Shown: positions 35,471-43,813 of the stretch, piece after piece | Numbering within the stretch: the stretch's first letter is position 1 | Layout of the letters: each line of letters starts with the position of its first letter | Assembly: GCF_017569925.1 (NCBI RefSeq) | Contig: NZ_CP050854.1 | Coordinates: forward strand, 4,340,001-4,404,000 | Length of the DNA: 64,000 nucleotides | Origin: Brenneria izadpanahii | GTDB taxonomy: Bacteria > Pseudomonadota > Gammaproteobacteria > Enterobacterales > Enterobacteriaceae | Direction: 5' to 3' | Program-made: the position numbers and the translations under genes | The notes under the pieces: model-generated | Database searches by the model: none | Told to the model about the DNA's origin: nothing | The model's input: the letters and a program-made list of their open reading frames with translations, nothing else

Positions 35471-36511
35471 ATGACACGACCGATACCGCCGACACCCGAA
35501 GCCACTTATCTTAGCCGCCAGAGCGAGACGCTGCGCCAGCATCTGACGGACTACCTCGACCATCTGAGCGCGGCAGGCTACAGCCGGCGCACGATGGAGA
35601 GCTACCGGGAGCGGCTGTTGCCGTTCGCGGCATGGTGCGAGGACAGAGGGTTGCTTCATGCACCACAAGTAAGTCTGTCAGGGCTGGAAGGGTATCAGCG
35701 CTGGCTGCGGGGCTATCGTAAAGCGGACGGGAAACCGTTAACGGCGGGCAGTCAGTTAAACCGGCTGTCGGCTATCCGCATGCTGTTCCGCTGGCTGCTC
35801 AGGCGTCACGTTATCCTGTACAACCCGGCGGAGATGCTTCAACTGCCGAAAGAAGAGCGGCGCTTACCGGCGCAGGTGCTGAGCGAGGAGGAAACGGGCG
35901 GCGTGTTGCAGTCGGTGGAGAGCGGCACCGTTATCGGGCTGCGTAACCGGGTGATACTGGAAGTGCTGTGGAGTACGGGCGTTCGCCGGACAGAAGCCGC
36001 TAATCTGATGCTGAGTGATATCGACCTGAGTCGGGGCGTGATGGCGGTGCGTCAGGGCAAGGGGAATAAAGACCGGGTGGTGCCGCTGGGTGAACGAGCG
36101 TGTAAGTGGCTGGTACGTTATCTGAACCATGCCCGGCCTGAACTGGCGAAACGGTATGACAGCGGCCACTTGTTTATCAGCCACAGAGGAAAAGGACTGG
36201 CGCGGGCGACGCTGACGCAGATGGCGGGCAAGGCCATCCGGGGCACGGGTCACCTGGATAAACCGGGCGCGTGCCATGTGTTCCGGCACAGTATGGCGAC
36301 GCAGATGCTGGAGAACGGGGCTGACACGCGACATATCCAGGCGATACTTGGCCATGAGAAGCTGGAGACGACGCAAATCTATACGCGGGTCGCCATCGGT
36401 CATCTGAAGCAGGTGCATGAGAGGACGCACCCGGCAGAGCGGAAACAGAAAGCGCGCTGGAAGAAGCGCAACGCGGATAACCCGGTGTCGCCGGACAGCC
36501 CGAAAAAGTAG
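35471..36511 (+). CDS. Tyrosine recombinase, XerC/D-like (element copy 2)
   Basis: 346 aa, identical to the product of 29006-30046 with all catalytic residues. The GC-rich non-coding tail (36512-37149) follows as in copy 1. Confidence 0.92.
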   Translation: MTRPIPPTPEATYLSRQSETLRQHLTDYLDHLSAAGYSRRTMESYRERLLPFAAWCEDRGLLHAPQVSLSGLEGYQRWLRGYRKADGKPLTAGSQLNRLSAIRMLFRWLLRRHVILYNPAEMLQLPKEERRLPAQVLSEEETGGVLQSVESGTVIGLRNRVILEVLWSTGVRRTEAANLMLSDIDLSRGVMAVRQGKGNKDRVVPLGERACKWLVRYLNHARPELAKRYDSGHLFISHRGKGLARATLTQMAGKAIRGTGHLDKPGACHVFRHSMATQMLENGADTRHIQAILGHEKLETTQIYTRVAIGHLKQVHERTHPAERKQKARWKKRNADNPVSPDSPKK

Positions 36512-37313
36512 CTCACTCTCTTCAAGCCAGCAGGACGGTGCAGGGCAAACGCTGCGCCGTCCGTGGCGCACCGCTTGCCTTGTTCGGCCAAGGCACTCCG
36601 GCGGCGCCGGGAAGCATAAGGGCGCGTTGCGGGCTACCTCAACAACGGTGAGCGGCTGGCCGCCGGGGTCGGGTTCGTGGCGCGGCGTGGCGCACAGGGC
36701 TGCGCCCTCTGCTGTCGGCAGCGGCAAGCGTTCTTCGGCATCCACGGCGTGGCCGCCGTCCCTGGCGGCGCAGGCATCTGTGCCAACGCTCGGCCAACAT
36801 CAACGTCAACCCCAAAGCAGAAGCCGTTCCTGCGTCACGGCGTTAAACGGCTTCACCTCGCCCCCGCCCCAACCCCGCTGCGACTTGCTGCGCCCGGCTC
36901 GCAGTCGCAGGCTCCTTGCTCGTTCCCGTGCTCGCCATCTCCGCCCCGTGCGGCCCCCGCCGGGGGCCTCCCTGTTCAACCTCTTCTCCTGCGGGCTTCG
37001 CCAGCCCGCCCCCGGCAGACGCTTCACCGTCCCACAGCAAGCTGCGGAACGGCTCGCGCCGCGCTAACCCCGGTTCAACAGCAAACGACTAATGGCAGCG
37101 GCTGACGCCGCTGCTATGATGTGGCACAGGCAGACAGGGCAGTCACAGCATGGCGGTAGCGTGTGCGGGAGTAAAAGTGCGCGTCGGGGTGTTCGGGTTG
37201 CGGTGATGTTAAATAGGCCGAAAACACTGTCTGAAAAGCATGTTGCATCAATGGGTTAAGTGCGCTAAAAAGTACGACGGCGTCAGGATCGTCCCGATGA
37301 CCCGATAGGGCTG

Positions 37314-37805
37314 TTGGGGGGATTAAATAACTACGCTTATGCGCCGAATCCGCTGACGTGGATAGATCCGTTGGGGTTGAAACCCAAATGTGCACCGACG
37401 AAAGCAAATGACCATAATCAGGCTGCTTTCGCTAGGCAGTGGCAAGGTCATGGTGCGTATAAAGGACGCGACTCGTGGTCTAACACTATGTTAAAAGAAG
37501 GCGACATCGTCTACGGCGGTGCGCCCGGACAGTCTGGTTTTTATTTTGATAAGGCGACGCTTGATGCCGCTGGCGGTAGCAGACAAAAACTATGGGAGAG
37601 TTTGCAGGTGCTTCCACATGAAAAATATGGATTCCGTAGCAAAATTCAAGCTTACCGCGTAAAACGCGATGCTGTAGCTGGAACAGGGCAAGCGCTATCA
37701 CAAGATACTTCTGTGTTTGGTCAAGGTGATGGAACACAATTTTTCTTATCAAATTATAAGACGGTGCTTGAGCCAATTGGCGATCCATTTGATATCGGAT
37801 TATAA
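37314..37805 (+). CDS. Displaced Rhs tip: unrecognised toxin
   Basis: Begins at a TTG in the conserved Rhs end (GGLNNYAYAPNPLTWIDPLGL), followed by a tip of about 140 aa. Features: WQGHGAYKGRDSWSNTMLKE, GDIVYGGAPGQSGFYFDK and a C-terminal VFGQGDGTQFFLSNYKT. The G-x-G-T-Q block and the Arg/Tyr/Phe pattern faintly recall NAD-glycohydrolase or ADP-ribosylating toxin tips, but I cannot assign a family. A downstream immunity gene two bases after the stop supports a toxin role. No start with a ribosome-binding site is visible, so it is probably silent where it stands. Confidence 0.7.
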   Translation: MGGLNNYAYAPNPLTWIDPLGLKPKCAPTKANDHNQAAFARQWQGHGAYKGRDSWSNTMLKEGDIVYGGAPGQSGFYFDKATLDAAGGSRQKLWESLQVLPHEKYGFRSKIQAYRVKRDAVAGTGQALSQDTSVFGQGDGTQFFLSNYKTVLEPIGDPFDIGL

Positions 37806-37807
37806 CC

Positions 37808-38299
37808 ATGAATATCGATAATATGACTGGAATATTAGTTTTCGATAACAAATTAGTACTAACACCATTTATAACTAAAAAAGAAATAATGGAAGCTAAC
37901 AACTTAGATTGGGAGGCATGGCCCAGTAAAGGAGATAGCACTATTTCTTACCGAACTATCTTTGATCTAAAAAAAAATAGGGATGGCGATATTTATCTAA
38001 TAATTAACTTTGTTCGACCTAATGATATGAATGCAACTATAGGTAGTTGGCGTTTTGCTCCTGAAAAATTATTAATGGGCGAACAAAAAAAGGCTGAAGG
38101 GAAAGTGACAAAAAGATTGAGGGAATGGTTTAGAGAAAAAACCAATAGTGATCTTCCAGTTTATGGTGCATGGGGACACATTGATACAGCATATGATCCT
38201 CATAATAGAACAGGTACTATTTTCTGTAATTATCGTTCAAGCTTCAGAGATGAAAAAGATTGGAAGGATTATTGTAAGTGGAATAATATAAAAATTTGA
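37808..38299 (+). CDS. Probable immunity protein for the 37314 tip
   Basis: 163 aa from the ATG at 37808, two bases after the tip stop. AT-rich. Contains GSWRFAPEKLLMG and a C-terminal WFREKTNSDLPVYGAWGHID...YRSSF. I do not recognise the family. Its place in the cassette is the basis for the call. Confidence 0.7.
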   Translation: MNIDNMTGILVFDNKLVLTPFITKKEIMEANNLDWEAWPSKGDSTISYRTIFDLKKNRDGDIYLIINFVRPNDMNATIGSWRFAPEKLLMGEQKKAEGKVTKRLREWFREKTNSDLPVYGAWGHIDTAYDPHNRTGTIFCNYRSSFRDEKDWKDYCKWNNIKI

Positions 38300-38464
38300 A
38301 TTGTGGCAAGCGGTAGAGTGAGCGATTTCCTGTACTATAACGACGGTATGATGGTAACTTACTGCTGAAACAGGTAGTACGACTGGCCAGACGGATGGAT
38401 TGTTGCACTTGACCCCATTGGGCTGGCGGGGGGAATTAACCTTTATCAGTATGCGCCGAATGCG
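38300..38464 (+). pseudogene. Decayed Rhs core end joining two cassettes
   Basis: Readable as [38 protein letters not shown] in frame with the next tip, but with a TAG directly before YDWP (AGG-TAG-TAC-GAC where Rhs genes have R-Y-Y-D). No terminator or symE lies between the 37808 immunity gene and this remnant, unlike the other junctions, so a symE copy was probably lost here by recombination. Confidence 0.7.
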
Positions 38465-38860
38465 TTGGGGTGGGTGGATCCGTGGGGGTTATCGCCTGTC
38501 AGTCCTAACACTGTTTTATTCTCTCAAGATAGCATTGGTTCCGTTTTCTCGAATGGTCAAAAAGTTAATGATCTAATCTATAGATTGAAAAATGATCCTT
38601 CGTATATCAATCAAGTAGAACCAATCAGGAAGGTAAGACTTACTGATTTACCTACTAACATTCAAGAAAGATTAATCTCACAAGGTGCAAATAAACATTC
38701 CGTATTTACTTTAGATAATCGACGACTATACGCAGCTAAAGAGGCTGGTATAAAGAATATGCCTTCTGTCTGGGCAACTGAATCTGATTTGAAGTCAATT
38801 AATCTAAATGATAGATTTTCAACAAAAACTGGTGGAAAAGGGATAAGAGTGAGATGCTAA
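38465..38860 (+). CDS. Displaced Rhs tip: ParB/sulfiredoxin-like nuclease toxin (probable)
   Basis: Follows the Rhs remnant in frame (GWVDPWGL) and gives a tip of about 120 aa: [51 protein letters not shown] and a C-terminal [14 protein letters not shown]. The [11 protein letters not shown] block resembles the core motif of ParB/Srx-fold domains, used as nucleases in some polymorphic toxins. The last codons overlap the immunity gene by 7 bases. The enzymatic call is inference. Translation start as drawn is a TTG without a good ribosome-binding site. Confidence 0.7.
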   Translation: MGWVDPWGLSPVSPNTVLFSQDSIGSVFSNGQKVNDLIYRLKNDPSYINQVEPIRKVRLTDLPTNIQERLISQGANKHSVFTLDNRRLYAAKEAGIKNMPSVWATESDLKSINLNDRFSTKTGGKGIRVRC

Positions 38861-39213
38861 CAGTAAATAATCAAGCCATTGAGACAATATATGGGGAAAT
38901 ACATGGAAGAGACGCTTTAATTTTAAAAAACGTCATATTAGATATGTATCCTATGGAAATAGAGGTAATAACCTCTCTTGATTTGTCGTTTTGCCAACCA
39001 AGCAAGGATTTAAGTGAGGAAGCTTTAGTTTGCTTTAAGTTTAAAAATATAAAGAGCCTAACTATTACGATGATTGATGAATCAAAATATCAATTGTCAA
39101 AGAAATCATGTTTCGATAAAATATTCGATAAAGAAAAAGATGATCATTATATTTTAAGTACTTACGATCATGTTTTTGATGTAATTGGCCAATGTGAAGT
39201 GAGCTACAAATAG
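38854..39213 (+). CDS. Probable immunity protein for the 38465 tip
   Basis: 119 aa from ATG 38854, overlapping the tip stop. Motifs such as [20 protein letters not shown] and [12 protein letters not shown] are not known to me. The IS256-family element begins 10 bases after its stop and separates it from its cassette terminator (now at 40527). Confidence 0.75.
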   Translation: MLTVNNQAIETIYGEIHGRDALILKNVILDMYPMEIEVITSLDLSFCQPSKDLSEEALVCFKFKNIKSLTITMIDESKYQLSKKSCFDKIFDKEKDDHYILSTYDHVFDVIGQCEVSYK

Positions 39214-39223
39214 TTATTAAATG

Positions 39224-40518
39224 GGGAGTGTTCAGAATTCTGTGTCACGGTAAAAATATTACAGCGTAATCACGTTATTCAGTCGCCCGTCAAAATAAAT
39301 GGCCAACTGCGACAAGGTCAAGTTCCAGTTCTGGATTGGCATTGTCCATTTCTCCCGCGCATTCATCAGCCCCAGATAAAGCAGCTTCAACAGGCTGTTT
39401 TCATTAGGGAACGCCCCTTTGGTTTTCGTCAGCTTCCTGAACTGCCGGTGAACTGATTCGATGGCGTTGGTGGTGTAAATCACCTTGCGGATATCCGCCG
39501 GATAGCGGAAGTACGCCGACAGATTTTCCCATTTCCGGCGCCATGACTGGATAACCATCGGATACTGCTGGCCCCATCTGGCATCCAACTCGTCCAGCGC
39601 AGTTTCCGCCGCCGCTTTCGATACCGCGCGGTAAACCGGCTTCAGGTCGGCCATGAACGCTTTGTGGTGCTTCGACGCCACGTATTTGATGGAGTTGCGT
39701 ATCTGGTGGATGACGCACAACTGCACTTCCGTCTGCGGATAAATGCTATTTATCGCTTCCGGGAACCCGGTCAATCCGTCCACGCAGGCAATCAGGATAT
39801 CCCTGACACCCCGGTTTTGCAGGTCGGTCAGCACCGACAACCAGAAGTTGGCTCCTTCACTTTCAGACAGATACAACCCCAGCACGTCTTTTTTGCCTTT
39901 GGCGTTCAGGGCCAGTACGGTATACACCGCCTTGCTCACATAGCGCCCATCCTCACGGATTTTGTAGTGGATGGCATCCAGCCAGACGAAAGGATACACC
40001 GGCTCCAGCGGGCGCTGCTGCCAGTGTTTCAGTTCGGGGATGACCTTGTCGGTAACGGCGCTGATAGTGGACGTGGAAACGCTGAAAGCGTACAGGTCTT
40101 CGATTTCCCGGCTGATGTCGGCGTAGCTCATGCCGAGAGCGAACAGGCGGATAATCTTGTGCTCAATCTCGTCGGACAGGGTGGTCTGGTGCTTTTTTAC
40201 CAACTGAGGCTCGAAAGTGCCATTGCGGTCGCGTGGTGTGGCGAGTTCAAAACTGCCGGTCGTCGCTTTAATGGTCTTTTTGCCGGAACCGTTTTTACGG
40301 TTTGCTTCCACATCTGCAGCCAGATGAGAGTCAAGTTCAGCGGCCAGAGCAGCTTCAGTTAACTGTTTAATTAATGGGGTTAAGATACCATCCTTGCCTG
40401 TTAATGCCTGACCGGACTGGAGGGCCTTAAGTGCTTTGTCGAAATCGAAGGGCTGGGACATGTGTCATTCCTTTTTTGAAGTATATTACTGGAATGACAC
40501 AGAATTTCTAACGCTCTC
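39224..40518 (-). mobile_element. IS256-family insertion sequence, complete, 1295 bp
   Basis: Ends are imperfect inverted repeats: the left reads GGGAGTGTTCAGAATTCTGT, the right in reverse GAGAGCGTTAGAAATTCTGT, sharing TTCTGTGTCA inward. An exact 8-bp target duplication, ATTAAATG, flanks it (39216-39223 and 40519-40526), as expected for IS256. It encodes one intact transposase. The perfect duplication indicates a recent insertion. Confidence 0.93.
39259..40461 (-). CDS. IS256-family transposase
   Basis: 400 aa mutator-type DDE transposase. Asp in VWLDAIHYKIRED, Asp in ILIACVDGLTGFPEAI and Glu in IYTTNAIESVHRQFR mark the DDE triad; CVIHQIRNSIKYV lies between them. Full length and apparently functional. 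Confidence 0.95.
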   Translation of the reverse strand: MSQPFDFDKALKALQSGQALTGKDGILTPLIKQLTEAALAAELDSHLAADVEANRKNGSGKKTIKATTGSFELATPRDRNGTFEPQLVKKHQTTLSDEIEHKIIRLFALGMSYADISREIEDLYAFSVSTSTISAVTDKVIPELKHWQQRPLEPVYPFVWLDAIHYKIREDGRYVSKAVYTVLALNAKGKKDVLGLYLSESEGANFWLSVLTDLQNRGVRDILIACVDGLTGFPEAINSIYPQTEVQLCVIHQIRNSIKYVASKHHKAFMADLKPVYRAVSKAAAETALDELDARWGQQYPMVIQSWRRKWENLSAYFRYPADIRKVIYTTNAIESVHRQFRKLTKTKGAFPNENSLLKLLYLGLMNAREKWTMPIQNWNLTLSQLAIYFDGRLNNVITL

Positions 40519-40526
40519 ATTAAATG

Positions 40527-40560
40527 CGGAAGCGATCTCCAAGATCCTTCCGGATTATTT
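40527..40560 (+). terminator. Cassette terminator, cut off from its cassette by the IS
   Basis: CGGAAGCGATC...GATCCTTCCG followed by GATTATTTTTAT. It belongs to the 38465/38854 cassette; the IS lies between. Confidence 0.8.
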
Positions 40561-40586
40561 TTATCTGTTATTTATTATGTGCGATA

Positions 40587-40811
40587 TCAGAGATTAATTT
40601 CGCTCTCAATCACTATCCTTCCCCACTCAACCGTCACCGTTATCGGCATCCCGGTCATAAACCCCGACTCTTCCAGCCAGCGGCCTTTAAGGTTGATGGC
40701 GGAGGGCGGGTTGGGTCTGCCGTTTTGCGTGGCGTATCCCACCGTGTAGTAACGTTCTGTTTTAGCTGCTTTATTTAGCACGCTGTCTGACTTAGAATGC
40801 ATCTCAGCCAT
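40587..40811 (-). CDS. SymE-like protein, cassette copy 3 (element-free)
   Basis: 74 aa from ATG 40811: YYTVGYATQNGRPNPPSAIN then GRWLEESGFMTGMPITVTVEWGRIVIES. An Arg-to-Trp change sits in the usual VERGR. No primase-recombinase element is upstream; instead the DNA reads GTCAACTTTCTCG, giving only a weak AGAAAG ribosome-binding site. It serves as the comparison for the element junctions. Confidence 0.8.
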   Translation of the reverse strand: MAEMHSKSDSVLNKAAKTERYYTVGYATQNGRPNPPSAINLKGRWLEESGFMTGMPITVTVEWGRIVIESEINL

Positions 40812-40936
40812 AGTCAACTTTCTCGTGGGCGGGCGGTAGCATGATCGATTTCCTGCACTATGACGACGATATGAAGATAATTTACAGCCGAAACAGGTAG
40901 TACGATCCGAAAGTCGGATAGATTATTGCGACGGAC

Positions 40937-41396
40937 CCGATAGGGCTAATGGGCGGGTTGAACACCTATGCTTATGCGCCGAACCCGCTGACTTGGATCG
41001 ATCCGCTGGGGCTGGCAAGGTGTAATAGTGCGTCTGGTCAATTATCTAAACTAAGAGGAAAATCAGTCAGCCAGGTCAGGTAGAGAAGATTCTGGCTAAA
41101 AATGGTTTCACTCAAACTAAAGTCAGTAACAGTGCAGCAAGAAACCAAGTTTGGAAACATTCCGATGGTTCTGAAGTACGAACCCATCCATAGGGTAATC
41201 AGTCAATGAATATGAAGAATGGGGATTTAACACCTAAGTCAGGTCTAAATGCACATATACATAAAGAAAATCCCTTAGGTGATCAGCTTGATGACTTCGG
41301 TAATATATCTTCGAATCCAGATTTAACTCACATTGGAATTAAGAATCCCTCAAATTATCCGAGTGTCAGAAATAGGCCTCACGGAAGTGGAAGATA
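40937..41396 (+). pseudogene. Decayed Rhs tip (unclassified toxin)
   Basis: Starts with DPIGLMGGLNTYAYAPNPLT-WIDPLGL and runs into a tip that shifts frame at about 41080 (SVSQVR then stop; EKILAKNGFTQTKVSNSAAR continues in another frame) and meets a TAG at about 41190, where HPYGN would be expected. The remaining part ends DDFGNISSNPDLTHIGIKNP and RNRPHGSGR, similar to the end of known polymorphic toxin domains with a terminal RPHG. Not associated with long homopolymers, so this decay looks real. Confidence 0.7.
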
Positions 41397-41398
41397 AA

Positions 41399-41689
41399 AT
41401 GAGTTATGAATACCAATTGACTAGTGATATTGAACCGACTGATTTGTATAGAAAGATGAGGTCTCTGATAGCTAACTCATCTGATTACGTAACTATCTTT
41501 TCGGACGAAAACTCGGCTGGATTTAAAAGTAAAAATTCGGAATCGAAGTGGAGTTCAGATATTGATCTATCTTTTTCATCTAGCGGTGTTTCTTTAGAAA
41601 TTCATGCAGGGAATGCAAAAAGACTATTGAAGTATATAAACGATAGTTTAATTCACTCTGATGTGTCTATTGATATTGAAGAGCAATGA
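41399..41689 (+). CDS. Probable orphan immunity protein
   Basis: 96 aa from ATG 41399. Intact although its toxin tip upstream is broken. Contains YVTIFSDENSAGFKSKNSES and IDLSFSSSGVSLEIHAGNAK. Family not recognised. Retention without the toxin would fit protection against sister cells carrying the intact toxin. Confidence 0.7.
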   Translation: MSYEYQLTSDIEPTDLYRKMRSLIANSSDYVTIFSDENSAGFKSKNSESKWSSDIDLSFSSSGVSLEIHAGNAKRLLKYINDSLIHSDVSIDIEEQ

Positions 41690-41700
41690 AATAAAAATAA

Positions 41701-41735
41701 CCTGAAGAGATCGCAACGATCATTCCGGCTATTTT
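41701..41735 (+). terminator. Degenerate cassette terminator
   Basis: CCTGAAGAGATCG...CGATCATTCCGG followed by CTATTTTT. The stem has mismatches compared with the copy at 25110. Confidence 0.65.
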
Positions 41736-41757
41736 TACCTGCTGTTTAGTTCAACGA

Positions 41758-41981
41758 TCAGAGTTTAATCTGCGTCTCAATAATCAGCCTGCCTCGCTCC
41801 ACTGTAATGGTGATGGGATGCCGGTCATAAAGCCCGACGCCTCCAGCCAGCGGCCCTTGAGGTTAATGGCGGACGGCGGGTTGGGTCTGCCGTTTTGCGG
41901 GGCATATCCCACGGTGTAGTAACGTTCTGTTTTAGCTGTTTTATTTACCACGCAGCTTGACTTAAAATGCTTCTCAGCCAT
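41758..41981 (-). pseudogene. SymE-like gene, frameshifted (cassette copy 4)
   Basis: Reads normally from ATG 41981 to ASGFMTGIP, then shifts; the expected ITVTVERGRLIIETQIKL continues in another frame to a TGA at 41758. One base is missing in the Pro codon (CCC run of three). The upstream junction is element-free (GTCAACTTTCTCG). Confidence 0.75.
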
Positions 41982-42106
41982 AGTCAACTTTCTCGACGGC
42001 GGGCGGTAGCGTGCGCGATTTCCTGCACTATGACGGCTGAATGAAGGTAACTTACAGCCGAAACAAGTAGTACAACCCGAAAGCCTGATAGATTATTGCG
42101 CCGGCT

Positions 42107-42250
42107 CCGATAGGGCTGTTGGGTGGGTTGAACCAGTATGCTTACCAGAAATTAGACGATATTAAAGTTGATGTGCGTTCTCCTAACAGCACCGATTTGT
42201 TGGGAGAAGATGTTACTCCGATAAAAGCTGTTGAATTGATTGAAAAATAG
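42107..42250 (+). pseudogene. Truncated Rhs tip remnant
   Basis: PIGLLGGLNQYAY runs directly into QKLDDIKVDVRSPNSTDLLG and ends at TAG 42250. The rest of the conserved YAPNPLTWIDPLGL joint and most of the toxin are deleted, leaving only a toxin C-terminus. Confidence 0.7.
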
Positions 42251-42273
42251 CTTTTTGAACAAGGATTTCTATA

Positions 42274-42642
42274 GTGGCTATGAATAAACTTAACGATCTT
42301 TATACAAAAATATCTGCCCCGTCATTTTTTAACTTTTTGAAAAGCTTAGAAATTGATACATCTCTTGATATCAGGGATGAAGATCTTTTTGATAGTCAAT
42401 GGATGGACGATTTTAATAGATTGGAAAATAAATCCATCAATAAAGATGATTTAGATATCATCAACAAAATTAGAGAGTATGCTTTCAAAGAATCTTTCAA
42501 GGTTATAGGAAATGACGAAATATCTGCCAGAATTTCAGATGATTTTTAATTAATAGCTAAATATCTAGCCTTGAATGAAGAAGATAATTGGTCTGTTAGT
42601 TACTTATGGAAATCATACTAAGCTGGTATCTTCCCAGTGTAA
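42274..42642 (+). pseudogene. Immunity gene with two in-frame stop codons
   Basis: Frame from GTG 42274 (ATG 42280): LNDLYTKISAPSFFNFLKSL to ARISDDF, then TAA at 42547, then LIAKYLALNEEDNWSVSYLW-KSY, TAA at 42619, AGIFPV and the final TAA. The frame is continuous across both stops, so these are point mutations in a formerly longer immunity gene of about 122 aa. Confidence 0.7.
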
Positions 42643-42735
42643 TTAAATATTAATGGGAAGAAAGGACATCTATTCTTAAGAGATAAAATCATTAACAGAG
42701 GGCAATGGGATGATTTTGCAAACGCTTTCAAATAA
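42643..42735 (+). pseudogene. Toxin C-terminal tail remnant
   Basis: 30 codons ending [23 protein letters not shown] and a TAA, overlapping the start of the next immunity gene. Typical of a toxin end left behind when the front part was lost by recombination. Confidence 0.55.
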
Positions 42736-43129
42736 TGATAGCTTGTTAAACATTGCTTCAGAGTCAGTTTTACAGAAATGGTTTTTTAGTGAACAAAGAC
42801 TTACAGTTAACTTGCTCACTTCAGATGATGAAGAATTAACAGTATATGTTGAAACTGATGCTATTCAATCATCAACGGTATATCTAAATAAAGATTTAAA
42901 TATTTGTTATTTGTCAATACAAGATATGCAAAAAATATTACCTGCGCATAACGGCTATTATATTCCACCAGAAAAGTTTCATGAATTAATGAAGTTTTCA
43001 TCAAAATTTTACTCTATGTTTTATGGTAGGAAATGTGATTATAAATACTCAGTATCTTTTTGTGGATATGAGAATTATATAACATGTCCTATTAAAACAT
43101 TAGAAGATATAACTTGGATGGTTAAATGA
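42710..43129 (+). CDS. Probable orphan immunity protein
   Basis: 139 aa from ATG 42710 with GAGGG upstream. Contains [20 protein letters not shown] and a C-terminal [20 protein letters not shown]. Only the tail of its toxin survives upstream. Family not recognised. A degenerate cassette terminator (GGAATCGCTCCC...GATCTTTCC, 43137-43175) follows. Confidence 0.7.
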   Translation: MILQTLSNNDSLLNIASESVLQKWFFSEQRLTVNLLTSDDEELTVYVETDAIQSSTVYLNKDLNICYLSIQDMQKILPAHNGYYIPPEKFHELMKFSSKFYSMFYGRKCDYKYSVSFCGYENYITCPIKTLEDITWMVK

Positions 43130-43196
43130 AAGAAATCTGGAATCGCTCCCAAAGATCTTTCCGTTTTTATTTTACCTGTCGTTTAGTCGCGGTTAT

Positions 43197-43292
43197 TTAC
43201 TGATTAATTGTCCCCGCAAAATCCAGCTCGCCGGAAAAGTGGATAAGCCAGTCGGCGGTGTCTGGCGCAGAATGCTCCTTTGCCATAGCCAT
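43197..43292 (-). pseudogene. Fragment of a SymE-like gene (44264 type)
   Basis: 31 codons: MAMAKEHSAPDTADWLIHFS then GELDFAGTINQ and stop. The TADWL...G-x-L-x-x-AG pattern matches SADWVRDNGKLYLAGDWLSR in the complete protein at 44264. It sits reversed behind a cassette terminator, the normal place of symE, and is broken off. Confidence 0.5.
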
Positions 43293-43426
43293 TAGAAGAT
43301 AATAAATTCTTCACAAAATCAGGACAGAACCTGCCTGGCGGCGCTCCGGAAATGGTCATAAACTATCAATCAACCAGTGATAACTCTGTAATTAATACTA
43401 TCTTAAAAGTAAATGAAGGAAAATAG
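43289..43426 (+). pseudogene. Toxin C-terminal remnant
   Basis: Open frame of 45 codons without a start: KFFTKSGQNLPGGAPEMVIN through SVINTILKVNEGK and TAG. Ten bases later comes an immunity fragment, so this is the end of a lost tip. Confidence 0.5.
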
Positions 43427-43435
43427 GAATAAACA

Positions 43436-43540
43436 ATGTTAGTGACGATTTTAGATCCAAACAGAATTGTTGTTGAAGCAGGTAAGGGAAAAAATAATAT
43501 AGAGTTATTAAATCTCGTTTTTTCTAGAAAGTGGGATTAA
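43436..43540 (+). pseudogene. Immunity gene truncated by fusion to an Rhs remnant
   Basis: Starts MLVTILDPNRIVVEAGKGKN and stops after 34 codons exactly where the DNA turns into the Rhs remnant GINLHQYTPNALA (in another frame). This shows a recombination joint inside the immunity gene. Confidence 0.6.
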
Positions 43541-43806
43541 CCTGCATCAGTACACGCCGAATGCGTTGGCGTAGATTGATCCGCTGGGTCTATCACGTAG
43601 TACGGCGGAAAATAAGTACGAAATTTATTAACTGTGACTTTCGAGGGCTAAAGATGAAGGTGAAGTCATGCTCTTGATATCTCAGTTTGAAAAGATGGAT
43701 GTTCCCGCATGGGCCAAATAATCCTGATAGCGATCTTCCGCACTTATAAATTCATCAATTTGCTGGAAGTGTAATTCATATAATCTCCCTTGGTAGAGAG
43801 GAATAG
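43530..43806 (+). pseudogene. Decayed Rhs end and toxin tip
   Basis: GINLHQYTPNALA-stop-IDPLGLSRSTAEN then stop; further on GPNNPDSDLPHL-stop-IHQFAGSVIHI, a common toxin ending with a CAA-to-TAA change. The middle of the tip is deleted. Confidence 0.6.
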
Positions 43807-43813
43807 GCCAGAT

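Larger units (their letters stand above)
31861..37149 (+). mobile_element. Primase-recombinase element, copy 2
   Basis: Direct repeat of the element at 25396-30684 at an offset of 6465 bases, with one base different (C at 37010 for A at 30545). Same junctions: GTCAACT by the symE start on the left and GGCGGTAGCGTG on the right. Same gene set. The two direct copies could recombine and delete or amplify the cassette between them, which carries the WHH nuclease and its immunity gene. Confidence 0.75.

Noticed and set aside
39664..40362. 232-codon plus-strand frame inside the IS256-family element
   Set aside because: Antisense shadow of the transposase, which has its DDE residues on the other strand.
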